From NCBI GenBank assembly GCA_051747265.1, contig JBNJFY010000001.1:434001-498000 (forward strand): DNA of 64,000 nt, in the 5' to 3' direction. The notes under the pieces are model-generated. The model had not been told where the DNA came from, made no database searches, and saw only the letters and a list, made by a program, of their open reading frames with translations. Below, piece by piece: positions 40,986 to 50,622 of the stretch (position 1 is its first letter; every line of letters begins with the position of its first letter). The DNA comes from JBNJFY01 sp051747265. GTDB lineage: Bacteria > Bacteroidota > Rhodothermia > Balneolales > Balneolaceae. The position numbers and the translations under genes were made by a program.

Positions 40986-43424
40986 ATGCAGATTTATCCG
41001 CAACGTTTAACCGACAAACTGGGCTTTTCCCAGATTCGCTCGTTCACTCAACGGTTCGCCCGATCCGAATGGGCCCGGGAAGCTTTGGCTTCGCTGGAAC
41101 CCTCCTCAAATCACTCTTTTGTGGAGCGCGAGCTGAATATGGTGGCCGAGTCTATGACGGTATTGCAAAAGGATGATCCGTTTCCCTTACGCAATGTGCC
41201 GGATATTCGAAAAGCACTGGATGATGCTTCGGTTCAGGGGGCCTTACTACCTGCCAAGATGTTCAATGAGATTTTTGAAGTGGTAGCCACCGCCCGTCGG
41301 ATCAAGACCTATCTGAAAAAGCGCTCCGATGATTATCCCCTGCTGGATGAAGCAGCCACCGGGTTCATTCCGCTTACAGAACTGGAAGATCATATTCGGG
41401 AGATCATATCCGAAGAGGACGAAGTACGCGATGACGCCACCCACGAGTTACGCAGCTTACGCAAGCAGCTCTTGCAACGGCGGTCGGATCTGCGCAATAC
41501 CATCGACAGGGTGTATCAGCGGGTGAGCAAAAAAGGCCTGGCCTCGGATGAAGGTCCCACGTTGCGTAGCGGTCGCATGGTAATTCCCATCCGTGTGGAA
41601 CACAAACGCAAAGTAGAAGGATTTGTGCACGATGTTTCGGCTTCCGGGCAAACCGTGTACCTGGAACCGTCCGAAGCGCTCTCCATCAATAACGATATTC
41701 GATCCCTGGAAGTAGCCGAACGCCGGGAAATCGAGCGGATCCTACGGCAGTTGACCGGATCCGTGCGCCGCTCATTAGATGAAATTCGTCATAATGTAGA
41801 TACCCTCACCCAGTTTGATCTCTGGTTCAGCAAAGCGTACACGGGTATTGCCTTGGATGGCAGCATTCCCACGGTCAATAACGAAGACGTCATTGAGTTG
41901 CGCCAAGCGCGCAATCCTATCCTGGAGCTCAAGAATCGTGATCGTCTGCCAGAAAATCAGGAGGATATTGTTCCGCTGAATATGGATTTGCTGCCTGACG
42001 AGCGGGCGTTGATCATCACCGGTCCCAATGCCGGCGGTAAATCCGTGGCTATGAAAACCGTGGGGCTCTGCGTGATGATGACCCAAGCGGGCATCCCCAT
42101 TCCGGCCGCAGACACTACCCGGTTACCATTTTTTGAGGGCTTGTTTGTGGATATGGGGGATGACCAATCCATCGAAGACGATCTAAGCACTTTCTCCTCC
42201 CGATTGGAATGGATGCGCACTACTATGGAGAAGGCTTCTCCCCCAAGCTTGGTATTGATCGATGAGGCCGCGGCCGGAACCGACCCGGAGGAAGGCGGCA
42301 CCTTATTTCAATCGTTCATTGAATGGCTGATTGAGCACCAAGCGCGAGTGTTGGTCACCACTCACCACGGATCCCTCAAGGTGTTTGCTCACGACCACGC
42401 CCAAGCCATTAACGGATCGATGGAATTTGATCAGTCTACGCTAAATCCCACCTATCGCTTTCAAAAAGGCATTCCGGGCAGTAGTTATGCCTTTGAGATT
42501 GCCGAACGGATGAATTTGAGCAAGGAGGTGTTGGATCGCGCGCGGACCTTGCTAGGCGAATCCAAAGGCAGCTTGGAATCGCTGATCACGGAGTTGGAGG
42601 CCAAAACCCAAGAGGCAGAGCAGCTCCGCGTGAAGTACGATACCGAATTGGCCCAAATGAAAGCCGAAAAACACAAGTATGAGGACAAACGCCGCTCCAT
42701 TGACAAGGAGCGTGAGGAAATTCGGGCCAAAGCCCTGGAAGAGGCCAAGTCCATCGTGGATGATGCCAATCGGAAGATTGAACAGGCGGTGGAGCGCATT
42801 TCCTCACTAGATAAATCGGACAGGGATCAAATAAAAGAAATACGCTCGGAAGTGGAGGAGCATAAATCTACGGTTCAGGAGGAATGGAGAGCGCAGCAGG
42901 ATCGCGAGCGGGAAGAGGAAACCCAATACCAAGATTCTGACGAACAGCCACAAATTGGGGATAAAGTCCGCCTGGAGGATGGAACCACCACAGGTGAGCT
43001 GGTAGATATCCAAGGGAACAAAGCAGTAGTCAATGCCAATGGTCTCCGGCTAAAAACCAACTTCAAGAAACTGATTAAGGTTAGCGCGAAGCAGCACAGA
43101 AAACAGAAGAAGAAACAGCGCCGGATGGAAGTAGTCGGGGACAATGATAATGGCAAGTCCGGTTCTCGCCATTCGGCTCCGGCGGTTAAACCTTCTATTG
43201 ATGTGCGTGGAATGCGGGCCAACCAAGCGGTTCAGGAAGTCACCTATTATCTGGACAACGCCATCGCTCGGGGATTGAATCAAGTGGAGATCATCCATGG
43301 GAAAGGACAAGGCATCTTACGCAAACAGATTCACGAATACTTGAAAACCCGGCAAGAAGTGACCTCCTTTGATATCGCCCCCATCGAGCAAGGCGGCGCC
43401 GGCTGTACAATTGTGAAACTTTAG
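40986..43424 (+). CDS. mutS2: Endonuclease MutS2
   Basis: MutS-like ATPase lacking the mismatch-recognition domain; in other bacteria it suppresses homologous recombination or splits collided ribosomes. Core helical domain 1-310; Walker A ITGPNAGGKSVAMKT near 345; Walker B LVLIDEAAAGTDP near 420 and TTHHGSLK near 460. A long coiled coil at about 525-650. A KOW-like segment IGDKVRLEDGTTTGELVDIQG near 655 and a C-terminal Smr domain (IDVRGMRANQAVQEV, then VEIIHGKGQGILRK) with the usual HGKG. The 812 residues are normal. Confidence 0.97.
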   Translation: MQIYPQRLTDKLGFSQIRSFTQRFARSEWAREALASLEPSSNHSFVERELNMVAESMTVLQKDDPFPLRNVPDIRKALDDASVQGALLPAKMFNEIFEVVATARRIKTYLKKRSDDYPLLDEAATGFIPLTELEDHIREIISEEDEVRDDATHELRSLRKQLLQRRSDLRNTIDRVYQRVSKKGLASDEGPTLRSGRMVIPIRVEHKRKVEGFVHDVSASGQTVYLEPSEALSINNDIRSLEVAERREIERILRQLTGSVRRSLDEIRHNVDTLTQFDLWFSKAYTGIALDGSIPTVNNEDVIELRQARNPILELKNRDRLPENQEDIVPLNMDLLPDERALIITGPNAGGKSVAMKTVGLCVMMTQAGIPIPAADTTRLPFFEGLFVDMGDDQSIEDDLSTFSSRLEWMRTTMEKASPPSLVLIDEAAAGTDPEEGGTLFQSFIEWLIEHQARVLVTTHHGSLKVFAHDHAQAINGSMEFDQSTLNPTYRFQKGIPGSSYAFEIAERMNLSKEVLDRARTLLGESKGSLESLITELEAKTQEAEQLRVKYDTELAQMKAEKHKYEDKRRSIDKEREEIRAKALEEAKSIVDDANRKIEQAVERISSLDKSDRDQIKEIRSEVEEHKSTVQEEWRAQQDREREEETQYQDSDEQPQIGDKVRLEDGTTTGELVDIQGNKAVVNANGLRLKTNFKKLIKVSAKQHRKQKKKQRRMEVVGDNDNGKSGSRHSAPAVKPSIDVRGMRANQAVQEVTYYLDNAIARGLNQVEIIHGKGQGILRKQIHEYLKTRQEVTSFDIAPIEQGGAGCTIVKL

Positions 43425-43431
43425 TTCGGAG

Positions 43432-43568
43432 GGCAGTAGGCAGACGGCAGAGGGCAGACGGGGATTTTGTGTCGTTTTCAGATGAGTTGCCTTAGCAGCA
43501 AATTAATATTGAATTTCAAGTATACAAGTATAATAGTAGCACCCAACTGCCGTCCCCTCTGCCTCTGC
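43432..43568. repeat. GGCAGA-rich inverted repeat between convergent genes
   Basis: GGCAGTAGGCAGACGGCAG on the left and CTGCCGTCCCCTCTGCCTC on the right are roughly complementary, with a short A+T-rich centre. It could serve as a bidirectional terminator for mutS2 and hemD. Confidence 0.55.
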
Positions 43569-43569
43569 C

Positions 43570-44316
43570 CTAATTCAATTTCTTAACAGCCGATTTCCAA
43601 GTGCCGGCGGCAACGACATCAGGAATAATCTCATTTTCTCGCAACTTCTGCTCGACGCCTTTGCTCACCGCGACGATGGTTTTGCTTCCCCATTCTAATT
43701 TGGGGTATGCGGCAAGAATGCGATTCACCGAACTGCGATTGTGGAAGAAAATAATATCTGGTTGCTGGGCGTATACCGTAATTTGAAAATCTTCTAGCTC
43801 CTCGGGAGCCGGTCCTACTTTGGAATACAGCGGTAACTCGGCCACTTCGATTTCCAGCTCTTCCAGTAGACCGGGAATTTCTTCTTTCCGATCGTGTCCG
43901 CAGGGATAGAGCGTGGGCCCCATGCGATTGATGCGCAGCATGAACTCCACCAGTTTGATGGCTGATCCATCTTGTCCGGGTTTAACAGCCGGAATACCCA
44001 CATCTTCCAGTACTTCGGCGGTTGATTCATGCACGGCAAAATTGAGCTTGTTGCGTACTTCTTCCAGCTTGTCATATCGTACAACTTGCTCCAGAAAAAA
44101 TAGCGCGTTGCGTTTGTATCCGTAGATGATTTGATCGGCTTTGGGGAGCTCTTCCAAGGCCATTTTGACCTGCTCTTCATCCAGATCCGTGGCGTACTGC
44201 TCCAAGGGTGTATGGATTAGTTGAGCTTCTTGCTCTTCCAACAAACCACGAATTTCATCCAGGTCTTCACTAGCTACGGTGATTAGGGCTTTCTTTCCTT
44301 TCAGACTATTACTCAT
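43570..44316 (-). CDS. hemD: Uroporphyrinogen-III synthase
   Basis: Closes and inverts the last ring of hydroxymethylbilane in haem synthesis. The 248 residues show the loose bilobal pattern of the family: KKALITVASEDLDEIRGLL at the start, the first-lobe YGYKRNALFFLEQVV, the hinge region VHESTAEVLEDVGIPAV, ... LYPCGHDRKEEIPGLLEE, and the second-lobe IIFFHNRSSVNRILAAYPK and VAVSKGVEQKLRENE. HemD conservation is weak by nature, so this is by pattern. Protoporphyrinogen oxidase is encoded at 57.6 kb. Confidence 0.82.
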   Translation of the reverse strand: MSNSLKGKKALITVASEDLDEIRGLLEEQEAQLIHTPLEQYATDLDEEQVKMALEELPKADQIIYGYKRNALFFLEQVVRYDKLEEVRNKLNFAVHESTAEVLEDVGIPAVKPGQDGSAIKLVEFMLRINRMGPTLYPCGHDRKEEIPGLLEELEIEVAELPLYSKVGPAPEELEDFQITVYAQQPDIIFFHNRSSVNRILAAYPKLEWGSKTIVAVSKGVEQKLRENEIIPDVVAAGTWKSAVKKLN

Positions 44317-44374
44317 GCCTACTTGCGCAAAAATGTTTTGAATTAAAACTGATTATCAGAATAGATGGAAAATC

Positions 44375-45550
44375 TTAGAAGCTATAACCAATACCCACAT
44401 AAAAACGGTATAAATCTTCCGATCGTCCCAGTTCACCCCGCAAAATAAATTCAGGGCTCAACAGTGAAACCGCTGCTCCGATGCCAAAGGTTTGCTTGTA
44501 ACCTGTAAAGGCATCATCCAAGGTATGTTGCTCAGTAAATACCCGCCCAATATCGGTAAAAGCGTGCATCCCAAAGCGGCTGTCCAGAGGCAGCTCAAAG
44601 ATCCAACTTCGAAGTTCGGCGGTATACGAAATAGAAGCACGCCCCATAAACCGGTTCAAGGGATAGCCTCGGAGTTGTCGGCCGTCGGTGGCCACGGGAA
44701 GTTCCCAATAGGGCACATCGCCCAAGGCATGCTGCCAACGCAAACGATTGGCTAGTACCATTCGGTTTTTGATCAATCGGAAATACTGTTGGGCTTCCAG
44801 TTTGTAGCGGGTCATGGGGAAATCACTGCCTAACAAGGCGGGAGCCGTCCAGATTTGCCCTTCCAACCGATTCCCGGTACTGGGGTAAAACTCATTATTC
44901 CGATTTTCCCAAACAAAACCCGCCCCCAGATAATTGACAAAACCACCATCCATGCCATTGGGCGGATTCAAATTCAGCTCACTATTTTCGTTACGAACCA
45001 GTGGTTTTTCAAATTCCAGCCCCACGATACCCATGGCGTCAAAGGTGCCCTTATTCCGAGTTTCCGTATTCCACATACGCTTACGTGCGCGATATTCCGC
45101 CGCAAAACTAAACGACTCGAAATAGTAGTATTCATTATCCCATCGGTTTTCGCTAAAGGTGGTTTGATTACCTACACCAAAATAATTGTTGGTGAAGACG
45201 CGCAAGGCTTCAAATTCCGCGATGCTACGGAATGGGCGCCCCAAGGTCTGAGTGCCATCATATTTAAAATAAAACTCCAGGTAGCCCTTCGTGGAAGCAA
45301 TCATCAGCGCTTCCATGTGATTACGAAAGGGTGTTACGCTTCCCCGCCGATCCAAGCGGTTAAATATCAATCCGCCCAAAATACCCAGGTCAGAACTGTA
45401 GCTGGCGGCGGGCAGAATGGCTAGCTTTACGGAGTCTTCCTTTTGGCTCAAGTCTGGCATGGGGCCTTGAGCGCTCGCCAAGGATGGCAACAAACTCAAC
45501 AAGACCAATAAGGCACTAGTAAAAAGCGTACGTAGATCGTTAATCATCAT
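44375..45550 (-). CDS. Omp85/BamA-like outer-membrane beta-barrel without POTRA domains
   Basis: A 391-residue outer-membrane protein: signal peptide (LLVLLSLLPSLASAQ, cut after about residue 27), then alternating aromatic strands and the C-terminal FYVGIGYSF ending in Phe. RQLRGYPLNRFMGRASISYTAELR is like the RGY/F loop motif of the Omp85 family barrel (surface antigen domain). No POTRA repeats, so an assembly role is uncertain. It resembles patatin-like or short TamA-like surface antigens of Bacteroidota. 20 bases separate it from the AhpD-like gene upstream. Confidence 0.78.
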   Translation of the reverse strand: MMINDLRTLFTSALLVLLSLLPSLASAQGPMPDLSQKEDSVKLAILPAASYSSDLGILGGLIFNRLDRRGSVTPFRNHMEALMIASTKGYLEFYFKYDGTQTLGRPFRSIAEFEALRVFTNNYFGVGNQTTFSENRWDNEYYYFESFSFAAEYRARKRMWNTETRNKGTFDAMGIVGLEFEKPLVRNENSELNLNPPNGMDGGFVNYLGAGFVWENRNNEFYPSTGNRLEGQIWTAPALLGSDFPMTRYKLEAQQYFRLIKNRMVLANRLRWQHALGDVPYWELPVATDGRQLRGYPLNRFMGRASISYTAELRSWIFELPLDSRFGMHAFTDIGRVFTEQHTLDDAFTGYKQTFGIGAAVSLLSPEFILRGELGRSEDLYRFYVGIGYSF

Positions 45551-45570
45551 AGGGGAAAATTAGAGCTGGT

Positions 45571-45969
45571 CTATTCGCTGTTGGAAGTCTGCAACGAGCC
45601 CTCTTGTTCCAAATACTCCATGGTTTTTACCGCGTGGCGAAAATGAGGGATTACGATACTTCCCCCTGCGACCATGGCCACATTCATAGCATCCACCAAT
45701 TCCTCTTTGGTCCATCCCGCTTCGGCGCACTGCTCTAAGTGATAGTCGATGCAATCGTTACAGCGCAACACGGCGGAGGCCACCAAACCCAGCAGTTCTT
45801 TGGTTTTTCCAGGCAGGGCCTCATCCCGATAGGTTCGAGAATCCAGCCCGAAAAAACGTTTAATACCTAAATGGTCCAGATCCAAAATTTTGGCGTTCAT
45901 CTTCTCGCGATCCTCGCGAAACGCTTCCAGGGGGTGTTGCCCATGGTCGGAAGAATGACTATCAGACAC
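45571..45969 (-). CDS. AhpD-like carboxymuconolactone decarboxylase family protein
   Basis: Small all-helical protein of 132 residues. The redox motif CNDC is at 70-73, followed by IDYHLEQCAEAGWTKEELVDAMNVAMVAGGS, the classic AhpD/CMD pattern with His77. Likely a peroxidase partner or thiol-redox protein. The N-terminal His/Ser-rich stretch is short and unspecific. Probably transcribed with the barrel gene. Confidence 0.88.
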   Translation of the reverse strand: MSDSHSSDHGQHPLEAFREDREKMNAKILDLDHLGIKRFFGLDSRTYRDEALPGKTKELLGLVASAVLRCNDCIDYHLEQCAEAGWTKEELVDAMNVAMVAGGSIVIPHFRHAVKTMEYLEQEGSLQTSNSE

Positions 45970-46066
45970 TTTTTTGCTCCTTTATGAATTTAAAGTTGAA
46001 TCCGACAAGATAACGGATAAATTTTGGAATAATTAGTCTTTTGACCACAACTAACGTTTGGAAACT

Positions 46067-47584
46067 ATGAGTACGATCCAACCAAAACATCGTCTGGTAT
46101 GTTTAGGGGACAGTTTATCACAGGGATTTAACAACGGGGGCGTATATCGAACGGATTTATGCTATCCCGCCTTGCTGGCCCATTGTATGGGTGATGCTCA
46201 ATTTGACCAACCCTCGTTTGTGGCTCAAGCAGGTATTCCCCTAAACCTGGAAGTGTTGGTTCGGGGCCTGCAGGATGAATATGGGACTCATATTCCCAAC
46301 GGGGAATGGTCGCAAGCACTGTCCTATCTATACCGGACGGTCAAGCGGATTAAGCGCTATTGGGAGGGTGAGATGACCGATCTGTCGCTGAATCGCAATC
46401 GTCCCTGGCACAATCAATCCGTTTGGGGATTTTCTGTCAACGACGCCTGGATCATGAACGAAGCTCGCAGCCGTGCTTTTATTCGCAAATTTCGCCCCCG
46501 CTATTCTGTGTTCAGCATTTTACCGGATAACGCCATGTACACTACCGCTCGCCGGGTACTGAATCCTTCATTCGGGACACAGTTCCAACATTTTACCCAA
46601 CTCGACAATGTGCGGTGGCTCCAGGATCACGGGGGCATTGAAAATCTGATTGTGGCCTTGGGCAGCAATAATATCGTCGGAGCCGTTTCCGAGTTAGCCA
46701 TTCGCTACTCTAAAGAAGAGGAATTGGAAGCTCCGCCCCCCGAGCGCAATCATACCGTCTACCGTCCTGATCATTTTAGACGTGAACTCCATAAATTAGC
46801 TCGCTTAGTAGACAAAATTGGAGCACAGCGGATCTTTATCCCTACCATCCCCCGGGTTACACTGATTCCCGCCATGCGCGGCGTACAACGGAAAGGCCAC
46901 GCCATCAATCAGGGCTATTACGATTATTACACTCACTTCTGGATTTGGGATAAAGACTTTGATCCCAACCTCCACCCACATCTAACTCGCAAAGAAGCGA
47001 TAGAGCTGGATTTGCTGGTTGAAGCATATAATCGAACCATCAAGCAAACCGCTCATAAATACGGATGGGTGGTCGTTCCTTTGGCTCGATTTGTAGATGG
47101 ATTGCCCGGCCGAACACCATCTCGCCGTCAGCGAACTCCGACCCCCAAAGAATTGCAACGGGTACTGCAACAGTACGATTCACTCCAGGGGCTAAAAAAC
47201 GAACAGGGGGATGTTCAATTAACCACCCATTATTTGCAGCTGGATGAAGCTACAGGATCCATTTTCCGAGGAGGAATATTCAGCTTAGATGGTATGCATC
47301 CCACAGTGACCGCTTATGGTTTAATCGCCGAATTATTTTACCAAACCATGCAGCGCAATGGTGTGACTTTCCAAAATAAGATGCCCTGGGATTTTATCGT
47401 GGCCAATGATTCACTGTTGACCAATCCGCCCCAACTACTGTTACAATTGCGCCATGTGTTGCGATACTTATCGATGGGCCATCGGGAACGAATCGCCGAG
47501 TTGGGAACCGGCTTGTTAACCCAGTTTATGGATCTATTTTCCGCTCACCCAGAATCCTCTCTTGATAATGAATCCAAGGCTTAG
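46067..47584 (+). CDS. SGNH/GDSL hydrolase family protein
   Basis: A 505-residue protein; ATG at 46067 is used (a TTG three codons earlier is possible). Block I is CLGDSLSQGF with Ser at about 16, the glycine/Asn positions lie in VALGSNNIVGA near 205 (block III GxND-like) and the C-terminal catalytic pair is in SLDGMHPTVTAYGL near 410 (DxxH). There is no signal peptide, so it is probably cytoplasmic. It is longer than usual lipases; the insert (about 90-160) is unassigned. Substrate unknown (esterase or lipase of some kind). Confidence 0.8.
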   Translation: MSTIQPKHRLVCLGDSLSQGFNNGGVYRTDLCYPALLAHCMGDAQFDQPSFVAQAGIPLNLEVLVRGLQDEYGTHIPNGEWSQALSYLYRTVKRIKRYWEGEMTDLSLNRNRPWHNQSVWGFSVNDAWIMNEARSRAFIRKFRPRYSVFSILPDNAMYTTARRVLNPSFGTQFQHFTQLDNVRWLQDHGGIENLIVALGSNNIVGAVSELAIRYSKEEELEAPPPERNHTVYRPDHFRRELHKLARLVDKIGAQRIFIPTIPRVTLIPAMRGVQRKGHAINQGYYDYYTHFWIWDKDFDPNLHPHLTRKEAIELDLLVEAYNRTIKQTAHKYGWVVVPLARFVDGLPGRTPSRRQRTPTPKELQRVLQQYDSLQGLKNEQGDVQLTTHYLQLDEATGSIFRGGIFSLDGMHPTVTAYGLIAELFYQTMQRNGVTFQNKMPWDFIVANDSLLTNPPQLLLQLRHVLRYLSMGHRERIAELGTGLLTQFMDLFSAHPESSLDNESKA

Positions 47585-47594
47585 TCGCGCTGAA

Positions 47595-48380
47595 TCAGTA
47601 ACTAGTCTGTATAATGGCGTTCACATCATGATCCGCGGCAACTTCAATCACCGCATTCAACAGGCGTTCTTCTAAAATACCTTTACTGGTGGGCTGGTCC
47701 TTAATGGGAATCTCCTCCCATTCATAATATTCTTCTTCCTCACCCCGGCGATTGATAAAGGTTTTGCGTTTCTCATAGCGATAACTGCCCACACCATACA
47801 TTTTTTCGCGGTCCTCCTTTACCTTCTCCATAACGCCGTTTTTGTTCTCTTTATAGATATTCCATTCTATGTGTCCATTAACGGCAAAACTGACCATAAA
47901 TATATTGCCGCGCAGTTTAACCAAGGCATTCACATCGTAGGTGAGTTGATCGGCAGCAACCCGGTAACCGGGCTGGTCTAAAATGTAATCGCCAACGTAA
48001 AAATATTCCTCAAAGTCGGGCATAGTGTCCACTTCCAGAATTGGACTGGTAACCCGTAAAATGGGAACCCCGGAAGCAGCTGGAGCTTCGCCATCATTTC
48101 TAATACGCAGGATATTGGTGGTTGTATCGGTCACACTTTGTACGGATGTTTCCAGTACTCTAATCAGATCTTTTAAATTACCCTCAAGCCGAATGACCTT
48201 GTTGGAGCGCACACTGCTACGCTTTTTTTCCACATAAAAGGCCCTGGGATATTCATCCGAGTTAGAGGAAAAGAATGGGATATTCATATTTTCCAGTTTG
48301 GCACATCCCCCACCAATCAATATGATGGCTAGGAAAACCCATCCTATAATGCGGTTACTCTGTACGTTCATCTGAGACAT
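47595..48380 (-). CDS. Lipoprotein of unknown function
   Basis: 261 residues with a lipoprotein signal (IIGWVFLAIILIGGGC, Cys at about 26). The mature part is beta-rich with strands VNALVKLRGNIFMVSFAVNGHIEWNIY and a charged RRGEEEEYYEWEEI loop. I recognise no family. It converges on the SGNH gene and is followed by a 530-base gap on its upstream side. Confidence 0.75.
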   Translation of the reverse strand: MSQMNVQSNRIIGWVFLAIILIGGGCAKLENMNIPFFSSNSDEYPRAFYVEKKRSSVRSNKVIRLEGNLKDLIRVLETSVQSVTDTTTNILRIRNDGEAPAASGVPILRVTSPILEVDTMPDFEEYFYVGDYILDQPGYRVAADQLTYDVNALVKLRGNIFMVSFAVNGHIEWNIYKENKNGVMEKVKEDREKMYGVGSYRYEKRKTFINRRGEEEEYYEWEEIPIKDQPTSKGILEERLLNAVIEVAADHDVNAIIQTSY

Positions 48381-48910
48381 TTGGTCAATTCCCTGCAGGT
48401 GTTACCCTTGTCAACTGAATTAGCTAATTTGACTACCATGTTTATTACATGCAAATCTCATGCCTTTTGATTTCCGGAACATTGCCTCACCTTAATATGC
48501 GGTCAACATTTACTTCTAATTAAATATTACGCAACGGATATCCGGCTGTAAACCAAGCGAATACCTTCTCCATGGTTCCGTCAATTCCATATCCATTCTC
48601 TTGCTTTTCCATTCAACTCGATTTATGGACTTCCGTTGGGTAGCCGGCCGGTTCGTTTTGGCCAGGATAGCTATGGTGTGTTGAACTTGGTAACTGAATG
48701 CTGCTCATTAACCCATTCAAACTTTTTCTCCATCCAGGTAATATTTACATTGTACATGCTATTGTGATGTCATGATTAATTACTCTATTACTGATGGGTT
48801 CCCAGCTATTAGCCCGGCTTAACTCCAAGAAGACCAAAATAGAGAATTGAATATCTACTGGTATCCCATATATTGACCGTCTTTGCTAACATAACTTACA
48901 CCAATACCAG
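48381..48910. other. Non-coding gap upstream of the iron-uptake-like locus
   Basis: About 530 bases with no gene, no REP copies and no strong hairpin. It must hold divergent promoters. I looked for a Fur-box-like palindrome and did not find a convincing one. Confidence 0.6.
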
Positions 48911-50215
48911 ATGTCAGGGTATTTACGGCTAAGATTATCTTTTTTACTTACCATCTCAGTTGCTCTAGTATTGAGCTGTGAAAGCAGTCAATTAGGAGCG
49001 GGCACCCCTGAACCTGTAGAGGTACCCGAGCAATACGATTTTCCCAGCCGAATTCTCCCCGACACTTCCAGCGTCTATTATCCTGAGCCTATCGTTCAAA
49101 ATTTATTGATAGAAGATTTGGGCCTCCTACTGGATGAGATCACCACCGAGCGTGCCCCCGATCAGCCCGTCGCTACTCAGGCATTGTTAGCGTATTATGA
49201 GCATCGGGATAGCTACCAAATGGACATTCAATCCCGCGGGTCCCAGTTCACCCCCAAATCACAACATTATTCCGATATCGCCAGTGGAGTTGATCTGGCC
49301 AGCAAGATTTCAGATGATCCCATTATTGGGTTTGATCAATTCGAAGACCAAACCGCCGATCAACTGGTTCGGGCTTGGATGGATAGTATTGAGGTATTTA
49401 CCTCAAACCCTGATCGGCGAAACACTCCGCGCGCGGTAACCACCACCAGTCAACTGCATTTAGGGGAAATGATCCCCACCCTGTTGCTGGGTTCGGTTGT
49501 TTATCATCAAGCCACGGGGAAGTACCTTAGTTTGGTACACGATCAGAACAACACCATTTCCAGTGCGAACAATACCTATCCCTACACCGATATGGAACAT
49601 TATTGGGACCAGGCCTTCGGCTATTTTGGCGCCGCTCGTGATTATCACAGTTACAGCGATTCGGCACTGGCTCGCCTGGATGGATTTCCCTATCGAGATA
49701 GTAATGCCGATGAAGTTATAGATATGACCCGTGAATATAATTTCAGGTTTGCCAAAATCGCTGGCCAACGCAATGCTTCCGTGCATGAGCAAGAAACTGA
49801 CTTTACACAGCAGTTATTTGACGCTTTTCTGAAAGGTCGAACGGATATTACCAATACCACCTTTAATGGTAATATTGAGCGTAATGCACGCAATCTTGCC
49901 CAAACCTGGGATGCCTTGGTTGCCGCCAGTGTCATTCACTATATCAACCAGACCAAATTCGCTTTACTTGCCGAACCTATTGATCAAAACAACCTAAATA
50001 AGCAATGGGCCAATTTACGGGCCTTTGTGATTATGTTGCAATACAACCCATTAAAGCGGATCACCAATAACGAGCTACGCGAGCTGGTCAGTTTAATTGG
50101 CGATCGCCCCCCTTCCCAAGAGCAGTTTACCTCCTACCAAGATAAGTTGGAAACCGCGCGTTATAAGCTTAAACAGATTTACGAATTTACGGCGTTGGAG
50201 ATCAATTCCTGGTGA
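48911..50215 (+). CDS. DUF4856 family lipoprotein, copy A
   Basis: 434 residues with a lipoprotein signal (LLTISVALVLSC, Cys at about 25). It looks like DUF4856 as known from Bacteroidota: YDFPSRILPDTSSVYYPEPIVQNLL, ASKISDDPIIGFDQFE, GSVVYHQATGKYL, DMEHYWDQAFGYFGAARDY, and NNEL-type ends. It is clearly paralogous to copy B at 53150, with many shared blocks. The EHYWDxAFGYFG motif is reminiscent of the metal-binding helix of imelysin/EfeO proteins, so iron binding is inferred. Upstream of a FecA-like receptor. Confidence 0.85.
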   Translation: MSGYLRLRLSFLLTISVALVLSCESSQLGAGTPEPVEVPEQYDFPSRILPDTSSVYYPEPIVQNLLIEDLGLLLDEITTERAPDQPVATQALLAYYEHRDSYQMDIQSRGSQFTPKSQHYSDIASGVDLASKISDDPIIGFDQFEDQTADQLVRAWMDSIEVFTSNPDRRNTPRAVTTTSQLHLGEMIPTLLLGSVVYHQATGKYLSLVHDQNNTISSANNTYPYTDMEHYWDQAFGYFGAARDYHSYSDSALARLDGFPYRDSNADEVIDMTREYNFRFAKIAGQRNASVHEQETDFTQQLFDAFLKGRTDITNTTFNGNIERNARNLAQTWDALVAASVIHYINQTKFALLAEPIDQNNLNKQWANLRAFVIMLQYNPLKRITNNELRELVSLIGDRPPSQEQFTSYQDKLETARYKLKQIYEFTALEINSW

Positions 50216-50391
50216 TCTGCTAACTTTTTTATCCTAGCCCCCCATACAGTAACCGGGTTTTCACTACAAATAAGATCAATTACTCTTCTTTTCTTAACCT
50301 TATCCTAAAAAGTTTAGTTTTGGGTTTCATTTTTATCGCGAATCCAATACTTTTTGAGCGTTATTTAAAAATGATCTAAATAAACAGAGGC

Positions 50392-50622
50392 ATGAATAAA
50401 GCCGTACTACCTGTTGTATTCGCCCTTTTGGCAAGCCTCTTGCTATTCAATGCTTGCAGTGATGATCCCATTATCAACGCACCGGATGATGGCTCCGGAG
50501 ACAACGGAAGTTATGGATTGATCAACTTCCATCAGCAATGGTCTGCGCAAGACAGTGTGACCATCTATCACCCCCAAGCCGACACCGCTGATACCACCCA
50601 CCAAAATCCTGAGTTGTTTTAA
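50392..50622 (+). CDS. Small lipoprotein (76 residues) in the FecA-like locus
   Basis: Signal peptide with lipobox (LLLFNAC, Cys at about 22), then an acidic Gly/Asp-rich linker (DDGSGDNGSYG) and a His-containing tail (NFHQQWSAQDSVTIYHPQ). I recognise no family. The stop overlaps the receptor start (TAATGATG), so it is translated with it. A role as small periplasmic or surface accessory of the receptor is inference only. Confidence 0.75.
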   Translation: MNKAVLPVVFALLASLLLFNACSDDPIINAPDDGSGDNGSYGLINFHQQWSAQDSVTIYHPQADTADTTHQNPELF